31,165 nt of DNA from an uncultured Bacilli bacterium. Its GTDB lineage: Bacteria; Bacillota_I; Bacilli_A; RF39; UBA660. Below are positions 31,149 through 31,165 of this stretch, piece by piece. Made by a program: the position numbers and the translations under genes. The stretch is from NCBI GenBank assembly GCA_934102255.1, contig CAKOSN010000022.1, positions 1 to 31,165 on the forward strand, in the 5' to 3' direction. A model generated the notes under the pieces. The model did no database searches, had not been told where the DNA came from, and was given only the letters and a program-made list of their open reading frames with translations. Positions within the stretch are counted from its first letter, which is position 1. Each line of letters starts with the position of its first letter.

Positions 31149-31165
31149 ATGAGAAAGGTCAAGTT
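31149..31165 (+). CDS. Start of a truncated rightward gene, possibly a transposase
   Basis: Only five full codons are visible (MRKVK), with AGGTGA 6 nt before the ATG and a strong promoter, so a gene probably starts here. The KVK opening and the repeated AATGTC words upstream remind me of Firmicutes insertion sequences (ISNCY/IS1202-like transposases begin similarly). Five residues cannot prove this. Confidence 0.35.

Overview
This AT-rich window has compact operons, strong Shine-Dalgarno sites and a Bacillus-like chromosomal gene order. It most likely comes from a low-GC Gram-positive of the Bacilli/Erysipelotrichia/uncultured gut 'Tenericutes-like' type. Evidence for this is the order Mini-III RNase - rlmB - sigH-like sigma factor - secE - nusG, the lipoprotein enzyme Lgt, a CBS-type Mn pyrophosphatase and many short hypothetical genes. 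The standard code fits: tryptophan is TGG, and stops are almost all TAA with a few TAG and one TGA. No tRNA, rRNA or CRISPR array was seen.

Layout: (1) 1-2870, minus strand: translation/transcription housekeeping genes mrnC, rlmB, a sigH-like gene, secE and nusG, many of them overlapping. (2) 2877-4760: lgt-trxB operon with its own promoter and terminator. (3) 4898-6200: a PD-(D/E)XK 'Rpn/transposase-like' nuclease gene, followed by a detached copy of its own C-terminal tail and preceded by an overlapping small ORF with a perfect Shine-Dalgarno site. (4) 6461-8150: a secreted or membrane-anchored surface protein, divergent from an XRE regulator, with a palindrome between their promoters. (5) 8187-12650: an unknown gene, a radical SAM/SPASM enzyme and uvrA. 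(6) 12882-15260: a second XRE regulator and a complete group IIC-type intron (about 13313-15203). The intron sits immediately after the T-tract of the terminator that follows tspO. (7) 15355-17646: tspO, a HAD-like protein lacking its nucleophile, a short-chain dehydrogenase with a probable leaderless mRNA, and a DUF1294 membrane protein. (8) 17657-21927: Mn-dependent CBS pyrophosphatase, a small unknown protein and uvrB. (9) 22146-27925: an unknown 430-aa protein, dUTPase, zinc alcohol/polyol dehydrogenase, a DUF2130 coiled-coil protein and an alpha/beta-hydrolase fold protein lacking the nucleophilic serine. (10) 28015-30985: a tight three-gene operon of unknown function, in which a large membrane protein is flanked by two small, probably related proteins. 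(11) 31102-31165: a strong promoter, a palindrome and the first codons of a rightward gene that may be a transposase.

Most genes are ordinary chromosomal functions: rRNA processing and modification, secretion, nucleotide-excision repair by UvrA and UvrB, nucleotide-pool cleaning by dUTPase, and redox balance. The most unusual parts are the intron/terminator junction, the Rpn gene with its tail copy and overlapping ORF, two enzyme-fold proteins that have lost catalytic residues, and the three-gene membrane operon. None can be called a new defence or regulatory system from sequence alone. The three-gene operon is the best candidate for undescribed biology.
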